The notes under the pieces were generated by a model. The model was not told the origin of the DNA. It made no database searches and saw nothing but the letters and a program-made list of their open reading frames with translations. From assembly GCA_030424545.1 (NCBI GenBank), contig JAUHWL010000006.1:144388-208387 (forward strand): a stretch of DNA of 64,000 nt, in the 5' to 3' direction. The first letter of the stretch is position 1. Every line of letters begins with the position of its first letter. The stretch comes from Bacteroidia bacterium. Lineage in GTDB: Bacteria; Bacteroidota; Bacteroidia; Flavobacteriales; Schleiferiaceae. A program made the translations under genes and the position numbers. Below are positions 54,117 to 64,000 of this stretch, one piece after another.

Positions 54117-57100
54117 ATAATTACCCTAATTGTTGCCTTTCTGTTTTTTACCCTAAACCTAACCGCCCAAACCAATACCGCTTTAGATTTTGATGGTTTA
54201 AACGATTGGGTTGATATTGGTAGTACCACACCAAGTTTACCACAAGGCAATAACCCATGGACGGCAGAGGCCTGGGTAAAAACTACCCAAACTAATATTG
54301 GAAATTTTATCAGTTGGGGAACTCGTACAAACAATAATCGAGTTGGCATTGCCGTGCGTAGCAATGGGGCAGCGTATATCGGCCAGTTTAACGATTTAAC
54401 TCCAGGAAACGGTGCACTAATTAATGATGGCTTGTGGCATCACGTTGCCGTTGTTTGCAATGGCACAACGAGTAACAACATTCAAATTTATGTAGATGGA
54501 GCTCTTAAATCTACCGGGTTAGGGGCTCTAAATATTACTGGCCAAAACCTCAGGTTAGGTAAAGTATCATCGCCAAGTACAGGTGAGGAATATGATGGCC
54601 AGATGGACGAGGTTCGCATTTGGGACAAAGCCCTCACCGCTAACGAAATCGCTTGTCATATGTTTTCAGAACTATCAGGTTCAGAGAGCGGGCTGATTGC
54701 GTATTACAACTTTGAAGAGGGCACCCCTAATGTGAGCAATGCGGGTGTATCGCAAGTGTTAGATCAAGGAGGAAGTAATCACGGCACACCAACAAACTTT
54801 GCAAAATCGGGTACTGCTTCAAATTGGGTTGATGGAAGAACATTTCCAGATGGTTCACCAACGGCTATAGACTTTGACGGCACAGATGACTATGTATCTG
54901 TTAATAAAGTTGTGTTGAATTCTGGATTAACTTATCAAGCCTGGGTGAAAACCTCGAGTGCAGCTTCTGTTGCTGGATATGGAGGAAATTCAGCTTTAAC
55001 GATTGTAGGGGATAGGACAAATAATATTTGGAACTCATTCGGGATTTCTAATGGACATATTGTGTACAGACACTATACAGGTAGTTGGGTCGCATTTGGA
55101 AGCCCTCAAGCTATCAATGATGGCAACTGGCATCATGTCACTATAACACATAGCGCTACTAATAATGCGAAATTGTATGTTGATGGAGTTGAAGTTAATT
55201 CAGGTAGTATTACTTATGCTGGCGGAGGTGGAGCCGGAAAAGTTGGATTTGATGCTGTTGGAGCCAGTTATCACTCGATAAATCCTGCGGGTGATTTCTT
55301 TGACGGCCAATTGGATGAAGTTCGTGTTTGGAATAAAGTACTTACTGCTAACGAGATTGGTACCCAAATGAACACCGAACTTTTGGGGACGGAATCTGGT
55401 TTGGTGGCCTACTACAACTTCCAAGAAGGCATACCAGATGGCAACAATGCTGGTCTAAATGTGGTTCTCGACAAAACCGGAAACAACCATGGTATACCAA
55501 ACGGGTTTACTAAAAGTGGTTCGGCATCTAATTGGGTAAACGGGCAAACATTTGAGCCAGAGATTGCTATCTCAGGCAACGGCCAGAACATCCCCTGCAA
55601 TGCCACACCCATGCTAAGCAACCATACTGATTATGGTAAGCTGGCTACTGGTGGGAATTTGACTAGAACGTTTACCATAACAAACAATGGAGATTTAGAT
55701 TTAATTTTAGATGCAAACCCAGTAACACTTTCTGGTAGTGGAGATTTTAGCTTAGTTGTGCAACCCACGCCTTTAACCTTGGCGCCAGGAGGAAGCACAA
55801 CCTTTGATGTTACATTTACACCAACTAGCTCCGGCATTAAAACAGCTACGGCAAGCATTGCCAGCAACGACCCCAACTCCCCTTTTACATTTGATATTCA
55901 AGGCTCAACCAATACGGCTTTAGATTTTGACGGGAGTGATGACCGAATGCTTATTCCATGGAAGGGTGAAATGGCTACGCAGGAATTTACATATGAATTT
56001 TGGGTTAAACCTGCTATTCAAGATCAGATGAGATTTGTTACCAAATGGTCAGGTGTTGGTGGTGGAACAACTGGAGACTTTTTAATTGATTCTCATTATC
56101 CAGGTCAAACAGTTAATGGAGAGCATTTACGCTTTGTGGCTTCAAATGGAAATGCACATCAAGCCCATGTGGCAAATGTCTTAACCATAAATGCATGGAA
56201 TCATGTGGCTGTTTCCTTTGATAATGGCAACGTTAAGATGTATGTAAATGGATCTAACGTACTTAATACGAATCTTTCTATAAGTTCAATTTCACACAAC
56301 AACTTTGATTTGGAGTTTGGAACCGATAGAAACGGAATTGGTCGCTATAATGGACAGGTAGACGAATTACGCATTTGGAGCCGTGCTCTTTGCCAAGCCG
56401 AAATACAAGGGCGTATGAATAGCAGTTTGCAAGGCAACGAAAATGGTTTAGTGGCCTATTACGATTTTGAAGAAGGCGTACCTGGAGTTGATAATACGGC
56501 TCTACCAAACACAGTTTTTGACAAAGCAGGGACTAACCATGGAACAATGAATAGCTTTGCTAAGAACAACGCAACTTCCAATTGGGTAGATGGAAGTGCC
56601 TTAACCGATGATGGTTTTATATCAGGTTCGGCCATGACCTGGCTTGGCACATCCACCGATTGGAACACCGCTACCAACTGGTCGCCTAACGGCATTCCGA
56701 GCCAGTGCAACAATGTGGTTATTCCAACTACCGCCAACGACCCTACTTTTAGCAACAACCAAGCAGTAAACAGCATAGAAATACAAAGCGGAGCAACCTT
56801 AATCGTAGGCGCAGGCGGTTGTTTATGGGTAGGTTCAACCTTTGAGAACAATGGCGAGTTTATTTTAGAAGCAACTTCCACAAACTACGCGCAATACCAA
56901 GGTCCGCAAGTAGAAGGCACGCTAAGCCAAGTAATAGGCGAAGCCGGCTGGCATACCATTGCTTCGCCATTTACAGATGCCACCTTAGGAGATATTGAAT
57001 TTGACCAAAACGCGATTTTACAATTTGGCACGCCACAACAAACCAACATTCAGTATTACGATGGTGGAGAACACCAACCCGGGCCACCTGCAGGTTGGAC

Positions 57101-58262
57101 TTCTGCCTGGGGCAGCTGGGTGCCGGCAAGCGGCTTGACCGATGTTTTTAACGGCAGCCGTGCCTACAACTTGTATTTAGACGATGTAGATTTTGCAGAT
57201 GCATTTCCCGTAACCATGACCGTTAGCGGAACGCTGCGCAATATGCCCATCACCCAAAGTTTAAATGGAGCAAACGGTGGTTGGAACAACCTGAGCAACC
57301 CATTCCCCAGTGTAATAGATTGGGAAAAATGGAGCGATAACAGCGCTATTCACAATACGTATTATGTGTGGGATGCCAGCACCAATAATTACAACACGTA
57401 CATGACGGGCGGTACATCGGTGCCAGCGGCTACATTAACCCAATACATTGCTCCCTACCAAAGCGTTTTTGTGCGCACAAGCAATGGCCAAAACAGCAAT
57501 AGTGGCGATGAAACAGATGTTTTTCAAGATCACCTTAGCAGCAATGCCGACAGGCCAACCGAGTGCCCGAGTGTAATAAACGAGTTTTACAAAACCGAAC
57601 CTACAGGCGAGCTACACCTAGAAGCCCGCGCAAACAACGGTAAATTTGCAGACGAACTAGCCATTCGTTTTGGCAACGGTTTTAGCGAAGGATTTGTAGC
57701 CGATGAAGAAGCCGCAAAATTCTTCAGCCCGGCCAAAGAAGTACCACAAGTGTACACGCTTATCGATAACGAGCCTTATGTAATTAGCTCATATCCGATG
57801 CCCGAAGTTGTGGTACAGCATATTCCGCTGGGGCTAAAATCTATACAAGATGAAAGACTAACCATTGCAGCGTTAAAAATCCCCAAAGGAATTACAGCAA
57901 TCCTTGAAGACAAGGAAAAAGATGAATATCACAATTTAAAATCGGCATATAGTTTTACCGCAACAAGCGTATTAGACAACGCACGTTTTGTGTTGCACGT
58001 GGGAGATGAGCACCTCACCAAAGAACAACTGGGTGCAAGTGATGATTACATTGCCTACATTAAAGATGGTAACTTGAATTTTGTGTACAACGAAAAGCTA
58101 TTTGGTGGCAACATGCGGTTAATAAGCATATCTGGTCAAGTATTAGCCAAAACGATAGTTAAAGAGAATGGTAGTTTGAGTGTTGCATATCTACCCCAAG
58201 GTGTATACATCATCACTGTAAGTATCAACGGTAAATTTTTTAAGCAAAAAATAGTCTTGTAA
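54117..58262 (+). CDS. Giant LamG protein with T9SS type A sorting domain; non-canonical start codon
   Basis: About 1381 residues. The frame is open from the stop at 54093-54095. The signal peptide is IITLIVAFLFFTLNLTAQ, but no ATG, GTG or TTG lies between that stop and it; the codons are AGG-AAT-AAA-ATA-ATT, so AUA (54117) or AUU (54120) must initiate if the signal is used. Three LamG domains lie near residues 20-200, 248-440 and 598-780. A choice-of-anchor-D-like domain (TRTFTITNNGDLDLILD) separates LamG2 and LamG3. A T9SS type A domain ends the protein (LRLISISGQVLAKTIV...KIVL). The first in-frame GTG is 54354, inside LamG1. Confidence 0.85.
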   Translation: MITLIVAFLFFTLNLTAQTNTALDFDGLNDWVDIGSTTPSLPQGNNPWTAEAWVKTTQTNIGNFISWGTRTNNNRVGIAVRSNGAAYIGQFNDLTPGNGALINDGLWHHVAVVCNGTTSNNIQIYVDGALKSTGLGALNITGQNLRLGKVSSPSTGEEYDGQMDEVRIWDKALTANEIACHMFSELSGSESGLIAYYNFEEGTPNVSNAGVSQVLDQGGSNHGTPTNFAKSGTASNWVDGRTFPDGSPTAIDFDGTDDYVSVNKVVLNSGLTYQAWVKTSSAASVAGYGGNSALTIVGDRTNNIWNSFGISNGHIVYRHYTGSWVAFGSPQAINDGNWHHVTITHSATNNAKLYVDGVEVNSGSITYAGGGGAGKVGFDAVGASYHSINPAGDFFDGQLDEVRVWNKVLTANEIGTQMNTELLGTESGLVAYYNFQEGIPDGNNAGLNVVLDKTGNNHGIPNGFTKSGSASNWVNGQTFEPEIAISGNGQNIPCNATPMLSNHTDYGKLATGGNLTRTFTITNNGDLDLILDANPVTLSGSGDFSLVVQPTPLTLAPGGSTTFDVTFTPTSSGIKTATASIASNDPNSPFTFDIQGSTNTALDFDGSDDRMLIPWKGEMATQEFTYEFWVKPAIQDQMRFVTKWSGVGGGTTGDFLIDSHYPGQTVNGEHLRFVASNGNAHQAHVANVLTINAWNHVAVSFDNGNVKMYVNGSNVLNTNLSISSISHNNFDLEFGTDRNGIGRYNGQVDELRIWSRALCQAEIQGRMNSSLQGNENGLVAYYDFEEGVPGVDNTALPNTVFDKAGTNHGTMNSFAKNNATSNWVDGSALTDDGFISGSAMTWLGTSTDWNTATNWSPNGIPSQCNNVVIPTTANDPTFSNNQAVNSIEIQSGATLIVGAGGCLWVGSTFENNGEFILEATSTNYAQYQGPQVEGTLSQVIGEAGWHTIASPFTDATLGDIEFDQNAILQFGTPQQTNIQYYDGGEHQPGPPAGWTSAWGSWVPASGLTDVFNGSRAYNLYLDDVDFADAFPVTMTVSGTLRNMPITQSLNGANGGWNNLSNPFPSVIDWEKWSDNSAIHNTYYVWDASTNNYNTYMTGGTSVPAATLTQYIAPYQSVFVRTSNGQNSNSGDETDVFQDHLSSNADRPTECPSVINEFYKTEPTGELHLEARANNGKFADELAIRFGNGFSEGFVADEEAAKFFSPAKEVPQVYTLIDNEPYVISSYPMPEVVVQHIPLGLKSIQDERLTIAALKIPKGITAILEDKEKDEYHNLKSAYSFTATSVLDNARFVLHVGDEHLTKEQLGASDDYIAYIKDGNLNFVYNEKLFGGNMRLISISGQVLAKTIVKENGSLSVAYLPQGVYIITVSINGKFFKQKIVL

Positions 58263-58281
58263 AAATCCATTAACCCAATCT

Positions 58282-58312
58282 AAAACGCCCCGCATTTTTG
58301 CGGGGCGTTTTT
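58282..58312 (+). terminator. Terminator after the giant LamG protein
   Basis: ACGCCCCGCA-TTTT-TGCGGGGCGT followed by TTTT, a 10-bp perfect stem, 20 bp after the stop. Its GC core is the same as that of the terminators at 54022 and, in weaker form, 58650. Confidence 0.9.
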
Positions 58313-58325
58313 GCTTTGGCATAAA

Positions 58326-58429
58326 ACACGTTCCATAAACACGTTCCATAAACACGTTCCATAAACACGTTCCATAAACACGTTCCATAAACACGTTCCA
58401 TAAACACGTTCCATAAACACGTTCCATAA
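58326..58429. repeat. 13-bp tandem repeat, eight copies
   Basis: Eight perfect copies of ACACGTTCCATAA, 104 bp in all, in the spacer between two giant surface-protein genes. The unit length is not a multiple of three and there are no spacers, so it is a tandem satellite and not a CRISPR array. The frame seen on the minus strand across it is an artefact. Confidence 0.95.
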
Positions 58430-58600
58430 ATACAATCCTTAAATCAATTTCATCCAAAGTTTGATTGAGACCAGCTTTAAGTTATACTTACAACAAGACG
58501 GAGGATTTTATTTACAGTTTATTCATGTATCAATCAATCTTCTAAATACGGCAAAGGTGTAGAGTCTAAAGTTGATGATAAATTATATAAGCCAATTTTA
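58430..58600. other. Non-coding spacer, no gene seen
   Basis: Between the 13-bp repeat and the duplicated gene tail I see no frame with a family match, no tRNA and no clear promoter. It may be remnant sequence from the rearrangement suggested by the neighbouring duplicated segments. Confidence 0.6.
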
Positions 58601-58626
58601 TAAGCAAAAAATAGTCTTGTAAAAAT
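58601..58626 (+). repeat. Exact duplicate of the LamG gene 3' end
   Basis: Identical over 26 bases to 58241-58266, exactly 360 bp upstream. It reproduces the last codons (KQKIVL) and stop of the giant LamG gene, but no reading frame leads into it. Confidence 0.92.
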
Positions 58627-58648
58627 TAATTAGAATGTTTCTAAATCG

Positions 58649-58672
58649 CCTCACATTTTGTGGAGCGTTTTT
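58649..58672 (+). terminator. Degenerate copy of a terminator
   Basis: 58625-58672 aligns along its length to 54002-54048 (TTAATTAGAA...TCTAAATCGCCT), with mismatches that weaken the stem (CGCCTCACA / TGTGGAGCG). It still ends in TTTTTATTTTTT and may still work. It follows the duplicated gene tail. Confidence 0.7.
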
Positions 58673-58855
58673 ATTTTTTTAAATCTTAAAAACCCTAAAA
58701 TACCAATTGTTAAGGCCGATTTTCCCCATTTTAAACAGTAATAATTTCAAGGTTTGATTTTGCTTTTTACATAAAAGTGCGTTTGGAATTCAGTGGGTAA
58801 CGAAAATATCATACTAATTTTCTTACTTTTAAAAACGAATCAAAAATCTTTTGGA

Positions 58856-61800
58856 ATGAAAATAAAACTACTAGCCGTGGTAATGCTTAGTATGTGCATT
58901 ACCGGAATCTCTCAGACCTACACACTTAATTCTGCCAGCCCAACTGCGGGTACAAATTTCCAGAGTTTTACAGATTTAGCAACGTTTTTAAATACAACAA
59001 CCGTAACGGCTGCTGTAACCATTAATGTTGTTGCCAATTCTGGGCCTTATACGGAGCAATTTCATTTGGCAAACATAGCGGGGGTAAGTGCTGCAAATAC
59101 AGTTACAATAAATGGTAATGGCGAAGTATTAGAGTATAATGCCACAACCAACAGCACAGATCGGGCAACCTTGCAATTAGACGGCACCGATTACGTAACC
59201 ATAAACAATCTTGAAATAAAAGGTTTAGGAAGTACGAGCACAACTCATTATGGTTGGGCTGCTCATTTATTGGGTGGTGCAAATAACAATACTTTTGATG
59301 GGTGCACCTTTGATGTGCATGATAATGCAAGCTCAAACAATTATGCGGCTTTTGTTTGTGCGAATAGTAACACTGACGAAACATTTAATTCGGGTGCGGC
59401 AACCGTAGAAAATTTAACCGTAAAAAATTGTCTATTAAATGGAGGTTCGTATGGTATTACCATAGTAGGAGGAACAAGTTCTTCTACCGATAATGTTATA
59501 GAAAACAACATTTTTACGGACAATAAGCGTGCGGCTGTTTATTTAGAAAACTGCAAAAGCACACTTGTAAAAGCTAACAACATATCCCGACCAAATAGAA
59601 GCAATTTAGATTCTTTTAGAGGTATACATATCAACGGGCACAGTGACGATACAGAACTTGCCAACAACAATATTTTTGATACACATGGTGGAAGTACAAA
59701 CAATACAGATTTAGCGTATGCCATTCATGGAGAATCTACAATGAGTGCTGGAAATCCATTGTTGATTTATAACAACCGGATTTACAATATCAATGGGAAT
59801 GGTTCTCAAACAGGCGTTTATATGTCCTCTAATTCTGATGATTTTAGAATTTATTTCAATACAATTTATTTAGACAAAAACAGCGCAAATTCAGCAAGCA
59901 TTTCTGGAATTCATATTACCGGAAATCCAACAAGTGCCGAAATAAAAAACAATCTTATTTTTCTTTCTCACAGAAGTACAAGTAGCACATATTACGGATT
60001 AAACTATTCTGGAATTTCAGGAACCAATTTGGTATCAGATTACAACAATGTGTTTATTGCTGATAGAAATGGAACACGTGCCTATGCCAAAAGGTCGAGC
60101 TCAACCTATGTAACGCTTAGCGATTGGCAAAGCGCTATAGGTGGAGCTTATGGGCAAAATAGTCTTGATGTAAATCCAATGTTTATTCGCCCATACACAA
60201 ACTTTTATCCAACCAACCCAAAATTAGATGATGCTGGAATGCCTATTACAGGCATTACATCCGATGCAACGAGTACGACAAGAAATGGGTCAACACCAGA
60301 CATGGGTGCTTTAGAATTTTCGGCTAGCGCCAATGATGCTGAGGATTATAGCAATAGCACAATTAATGCAGCAGATACCATCTCGGCACAACAAAATATT
60401 GCAGGAAATTTAGATGGAAGAACGGATGTGAATGATTATTATATTGTTTTACCGAATGATGATGGTACGTTGAAAGTTACGTTAACACTCTATTCTTCAG
60501 GCAACGGAACAGACGATTTTTATATGTATGTGTACAATAAAAACCAGAGCCAAATCGGTAGCAAAAGCATTGCTAATATTTCTAATACAACCGTTATAGA
60601 TGATTTAGAAATTGCTTGCCGTGCCCAAGACACCGTTTATGTACGCTTTAGTGGTGCAAACTATCACACATATACTTTTAGTGTAAATAGCACTGCTTCT
60701 GGTGCTAGCGATATTGAATTCAATGATGATTATGCCAATGCACAAGCCATTGGTTTTAATACGTATGTAAATGGACGTATAGGCTATACCGGGGTTAGCA
60801 CAGATGCTAATGATTATTTTTACGGAGTACCATTGGGGTATGTAGGGGATATCACCGTTACGCTAGACTATTCGCCAACAAGTGGAACCAATACAGGTGA
60901 TATATATTTATACGTTTATAATAAAAATAAAAGTCAAATAGGGTCAATCAATGCTGCAAATGTGAGTGCCAACGGAACCATTGAAGTGCCTATTTATTGT
61001 CAGGATTTAGACACAATTTATTTACGCGTTTCATCCAATGGATGTTTTAGTTATGCAATTAAGTATGATATAGGTTTTACAAGCCCTCAGAATTATGAGC
61101 CTAATGATGATTATGCAAATGCAGTGTTCTTTCCCTATGGAGATTCTATTAAATCTGTAATAGGTTACGGTGGCGATGCAAATGATTATTTCCAAACCTT
61201 TATTCCAAATGATGGCAGGTTGGTGATTAATTACAAGTATTTCAATACAAGCAATACAGCTACTTCAGACTATTATGCCTATGTATATACCAATGGTAAA
61301 TCAAACCTTAGTACAAAGTCTCACGCCAATGTACCTATAAACGTATGGGTAGAAGATTCTATAGTTATACATTGTCGTGCTAGCGACAGTATTTATGTGC
61401 GTTTTTCATCTTCCGGCTGTTTTAAATATGAAGCAAAGGCCAAAGTGGATAATACGTACAATCTAGACAATGCTTTTAATGATGATTTTGCAAATGCGCA
61501 GTTTGTACCCTGGGGAACACTTATAGAAGGTGGTATAGGTTATTACAGCACAATTACAGATAACAATGATTATTTCAAAACCGTACTTCCAGCATCTGGT
61601 CAATTGCGCTATGTTGTAAATTATGAAAACACCAGCAATACAACCACAAGCGATTTTTACACGTACATTTATTCAAGAAATCTATCTTATTTAGGAGGCT
61701 CAACAAAAGCCAATGTTGTACTTGATACAGTATTAGCAGATACTATTAATCTTTATTGCGTAAAAGGAGACACCGTTTATTTCAGGCATTCTGCTACGGG

Positions 61801-64000
61801 TTGTTTTCAATACAGTGCTATGGCCACTATGTTAAAAACATCTCCTGCAGATAATGATGGAAACGATGCCTTTGCCAATGCTCAATTGGTTAATGTAAAC
61901 ACTACGGTTCAAGGGCAAATAGCGCATGGCGCAGATGCCAACGATTATTTTAAGTTCTTTCTACCTACAAACGGAGATGTAGATTTAAATTTTGCTTATA
62001 CCAACACCAGCAATACCACTACAAGCGATATTTATTTCTACCTGTATAACGGTGCAGGTTCTTTATTAGGAAGTTTTGCCAAAGCAAATCAACCCTTAGA
62101 TACAACGCTGCTAGATAGTTTAAACTTTACAGGGCTGGCTCAAGATACTTTTGTGGTAAGAGTATATGCCACGGGATGTTTTAATTATGAAATAGGCATA
62201 CAAACAAACGCAGTAAATAATGGTCCCGCAAACGATAATTGCGAAGATGCTTTTGTTTTATCACCTGGTAATAGCTGTAATTTTTCTTCCTATACAAATG
62301 CAGATGCGACTGCACAAGCTACTGTTGCTCCAAACCCAAGTTGTGGTTTTTACAAAGGTGCAGATGTTTGGTTCAAATTCATGATGCCAGCTTCTGGTCG
62401 AATTCGTTTGGAGAAAGTAAATGGTGGAACAAACATTCAGCTAGCGCTATACAGTGGCACTTGCGGGAATATGACACAGCTTACCTGCTTGCAGTTGGAT
62501 GCAAATAGAACCTATCACAACATTAATTTAGCAGGAGACACCTTGTATGTGCGTGCTTATTCTTATAACACAACAAATGGCGGCACATTTGACCTTTGCG
62601 TTTGGGAACCACCTCTTGTACCTAACGATTATTGCGTAGATGCTACAGTTTTAAGCATCGACACGACATGTACCATGAGTACTTACGCAAACCAATATGC
62701 AACAGAAGATAGTGTTTACTCTACGCCAAGTCCAGGTTGCGGGTTTTATCAAGGCGGTGATGTATGGTTTAAATTCACCATGCCTGCTTCTGGCCGAATT
62801 CGTGTAGAGCGAAACAATGGCTCAACGAATGCTCAATTTGCGCTATACTCTGGCACCTGTGGAAATATGGTGGCATTAGAATGTGCACAACTAGATGGAG
62901 ACCGAACCTACCATAATATAAATTTAGCGGGTCAAACATTGTATTTACGGGTATTCTCATATAATTCCGAAGAAGGCGGCACATTTGACCTTTGTGTTTG
63001 GGAACCACCACTTGTTCCTGGAGATTATTGCGACAATGCTATTCCATTACCTGTTGGGTATGATTGCCAACCAGACACATTTAGCAGCAGATACGCTACT
63101 GAAGATACTGCATACTCTTTCCCAAATCCGGGCTGTGGTTTTTATAATGGCGGAGACATTTGGTTTACCTTAGTTATGCCTAATTCAGGAATATTAACCA
63201 TTGAGCGCACGAATATTTCTGGAAATTTACAAATGGCACTTTATAGCGGTACGTGTGGAAGCATGACCGTATTAACATGTGCACAATTGCAATCAACCAT
63301 AAATTTTGTTGATACCAGTTTAATTGGGCAAACCATTTATTTAAGAGGATTTGGATATAACAATGAGGAAGGCGCTGAATTCAATATTTGCGCATACGAC
63401 CCCACTTGTCTAACCACCATTACCAATGTGCAAACCACGCCTGCCAGTTGCAACAATGTGGCAGATGGAGCAATAGAAATTACAGCCAATTGCGCGAACT
63501 GTTCTGCAAATCTAGAATATAGCATCAATGGTGGTTTAACTTTCCAAGCATCAAACATTTTTAATAATTTAAGCATTGGGAATTATCAAGTTGTAGTTCG
63601 TGATCTGACTGATACTACTTGTTTGGATACACAAAACGGGGTTTATATAGGTGATGCAGGAACTGAAGTAACCTACTATTTAGATTTTGATAATGATAGT
63701 TATGGAGATCCGTTAACCTCTTTGATTTCTTGTGCAGGAACTCCGTCAGGTTATGTAACAAATAACACCGATTGCGATGACAACAACATCAACATCTGGC
63801 AAGACTCTACGCTATACGTAGATGCTGATGGTGATGGCTACGATGCCGGAACTCAAGTAGTTTGCATGGGCAATACCGTACCCAACGGCTACAGCGCCAC
63901 AACTCAAGGCACCGATTGCGATGACAACAACCCCAACGCAAGTATTGGTGAAACATGGTACTTAGATGCGGATGCCGATGGTTGGTACGTAACCAGCCAA
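58856..64000 (+). CDS. Giant modular surface protein, partial (C-terminus beyond window)
   Basis: 1715 residues to the edge, open throughout. Signal peptide [20 protein letters not shown]. Right-handed beta-helix-like region at about 30-480 (Asn-rich turns: [26 protein letters not shown]). Five PPC-like repeats of about 127 residues from about 495 to 1120, each starting near NDDYANA and NDYF. Three repeats of about 130 residues follow from 1125 to 1518 ([20 protein letters not shown]). One SprB-type repeat is near 1518-1585. MopE-type calcium motifs ([16 protein letters not shown]) run to the edge. The design suggests a T9SS adhesin. Confidence 0.88.
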   Translation, partial: MKIKLLAVVMLSMCITGISQTYTLNSASPTAGTNFQSFTDLATFLNTTTVTAAVTINVVANSGPYTEQFHLANIAGVSAANTVTINGNGEVLEYNATTNSTDRATLQLDGTDYVTINNLEIKGLGSTSTTHYGWAAHLLGGANNNTFDGCTFDVHDNASSNNYAAFVCANSNTDETFNSGAATVENLTVKNCLLNGGSYGITIVGGTSSSTDNVIENNIFTDNKRAAVYLENCKSTLVKANNISRPNRSNLDSFRGIHINGHSDDTELANNNIFDTHGGSTNNTDLAYAIHGESTMSAGNPLLIYNNRIYNINGNGSQTGVYMSSNSDDFRIYFNTIYLDKNSANSASISGIHITGNPTSAEIKNNLIFLSHRSTSSTYYGLNYSGISGTNLVSDYNNVFIADRNGTRAYAKRSSSTYVTLSDWQSAIGGAYGQNSLDVNPMFIRPYTNFYPTNPKLDDAGMPITGITSDATSTTRNGSTPDMGALEFSASANDAEDYSNSTINAADTISAQQNIAGNLDGRTDVNDYYIVLPNDDGTLKVTLTLYSSGNGTDDFYMYVYNKNQSQIGSKSIANISNTTVIDDLEIACRAQDTVYVRFSGANYHTYTFSVNSTASGASDIEFNDDYANAQAIGFNTYVNGRIGYTGVSTDANDYFYGVPLGYVGDITVTLDYSPTSGTNTGDIYLYVYNKNKSQIGSINAANVSANGTIEVPIYCQDLDTIYLRVSSNGCFSYAIKYDIGFTSPQNYEPNDDYANAVFFPYGDSIKSVIGYGGDANDYFQTFIPNDGRLVINYKYFNTSNTATSDYYAYVYTNGKSNLSTKSHANVPINVWVEDSIVIHCRASDSIYVRFSSSGCFKYEAKAKVDNTYNLDNAFNDDFANAQFVPWGTLIEGGIGYYSTITDNNDYFKTVLPASGQLRYVVNYENTSNTTTSDFYTYIYSRNLSYLGGSTKANVVLDTVLADTINLYCVKGDTVYFRHSATGCFQYSAMATMLKTSPADNDGNDAFANAQLVNVNTTVQGQIAHGADANDYFKFFLPTNGDVDLNFAYTNTSNTTTSDIYFYLYNGAGSLLGSFAKANQPLDTTLLDSLNFTGLAQDTFVVRVYATGCFNYEIGIQTNAVNNGPANDNCEDAFVLSPGNSCNFSSYTNADATAQATVAPNPSCGFYKGADVWFKFMMPASGRIRLEKVNGGTNIQLALYSGTCGNMTQLTCLQLDANRTYHNINLAGDTLYVRAYSYNTTNGGTFDLCVWEPPLVPNDYCVDATVLSIDTTCTMSTYANQYATEDSVYSTPSPGCGFYQGGDVWFKFTMPASGRIRVERNNGSTNAQFALYSGTCGNMVALECAQLDGDRTYHNINLAGQTLYLRVFSYNSEEGGTFDLCVWEPPLVPGDYCDNAIPLPVGYDCQPDTFSSRYATEDTAYSFPNPGCGFYNGGDIWFTLVMPNSGILTIERTNISGNLQMALYSGTCGSMTVLTCAQLQSTINFVDTSLIGQTIYLRGFGYNNEEGAEFNICAYDPTCLTTITNVQTTPASCNNVADGAIEITANCANCSANLEYSINGGLTFQASNIFNNLSIGNYQVVVRDLTDTTCLDTQNGVYIGDAGTEVTYYLDFDNDSYGDPLTSLISCAGTPSGYVTNNTDCDDNNINIWQDSTLYVDADGDGYDAGTQVVCMGNTVPNGYSATTQGTDCDDNNPNASIGETWYLDADADGWYVTSQ
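62227..63400 (+). repeat. Three tandem ~396-bp coding repeats
   Basis: Three consecutive units in the partial adhesin gene. For example, the segment at 62358-62407 reappears at 62754-62803, and 62587-62622 at 62983-63018, with only scattered third-position changes, a 396-bp offset. The third unit (from about 63020) is more diverged. This indicates recent duplication within the gene. Confidence 0.85.

Noticed and set aside
54354..58262. GTG start at 54354 as the true start of the LamG protein
   Set aside because: It would remove an intact signal peptide and half of the first LamG domain although the T9SS sorting domain requires export.
58326..58429. CRISPR array
   Set aside because: Units are contiguous, 13 bp and without spacers; no cas gene is seen.
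58191..58457. Minus-strand frame with repeated MERVYGTCLWNVF text
   Set aside because: It is the translation of the 13-bp tandem repeat and overlaps the end of the LamG gene; a frame of 39-bp period follows from 3 x 13 bp.

Overview
This 64-kb window comes from a low-GC member of the Bacteroidota, most likely a Flavobacteriales-type marine or freshwater bacterium. The evidence is in the sequence. Several proteins carry type IX secretion (T9SS) C-terminal sorting domains of type A, or the gliding-motility-associated C-terminal domain (type B). The recognisable promoters follow the Bacteroidota pattern TTG-N18-21-TAnnTTTG. The block rpmB-rpmG-DUF4295-ftsY-rimO is typical of the phylum. ProS is the short archaeal/eukaryotic-like form, and YfhO-, DUF4834- and OmpP1/FadL-type proteins are present. 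The genus cannot be fixed from sequence reading alone.

Layout. 1-6172 (minus): a tight four-gene envelope operon with a Gly/Tyr-rich lipoprotein, an OmpP1/FadL-like barrel, a second barrel-like protein and a large VPS10/BNR beta-propeller protein cut by the window edge. 6250-9890: proS, two hypothetical proteins, tRNA-Glu and rpsT. 9974-15751 (plus): radC followed by a translationally coupled five-gene cluster (alpha-toroid protein, AAC(3)-type acyltransferase, SDR reductase, polysaccharide-deacetylase-like protein, FemAB/GNAT-like transferase), probably for surface glycan or lipid modification. 15821-26416: mixed housekeeping and envelope genes (aminotransferase, RfaE-type kinase, MscS channel, a secreted coiled-coil protein paired with an outer-membrane barrel, a 2OG-Fe(II) oxygenase, an SDR). 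26549-29927: rpmH, carB without the allosteric domain, DUF4834. 29944-39316: a glycan island with two glycosyltransferases, two sulfotransferases, YfhO, a flippase and an FkbM methyltransferase. 39655-48000: a LamG/T9SS-B protein, the ribosomal-protein/ftsY/rimO block, an MltD-like protein lacking its catalytic Glu, and ettA. 48103-53996: a T9SS-B protein, a minus-strand patatin plus M15 endolysin-like operon, a hexapeptide acetyltransferase and an acyl-CoA dehydrogenase. 54117-64000: two giant T9SS-type surface proteins, the second cut by the window edge.

Most unusual points. (1) The 1380-residue LamG protein has an intact signal peptide but no ATG, GTG or TTG in frame before it; AUA or AUU is the only possible upstream start. 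(2) The spacer after it holds an exact 26-bp copy of its own 3' end 360 bp away, a second degenerate copy of the terminator that follows the acyl-CoA dehydrogenase, and an eightfold 13-bp tandem repeat. This looks like the scar of a deleted or rearranged paralogue. (3) A LysM protein has a lytic transglycosylase fold with the catalytic Glu replaced by Leu. (4) A signal-less patatin phospholipase is paired with a signal-less M15 murein peptidase, a candidate lysis or effector module. No CRISPR, integrase, transposase or complete phage module was seen.
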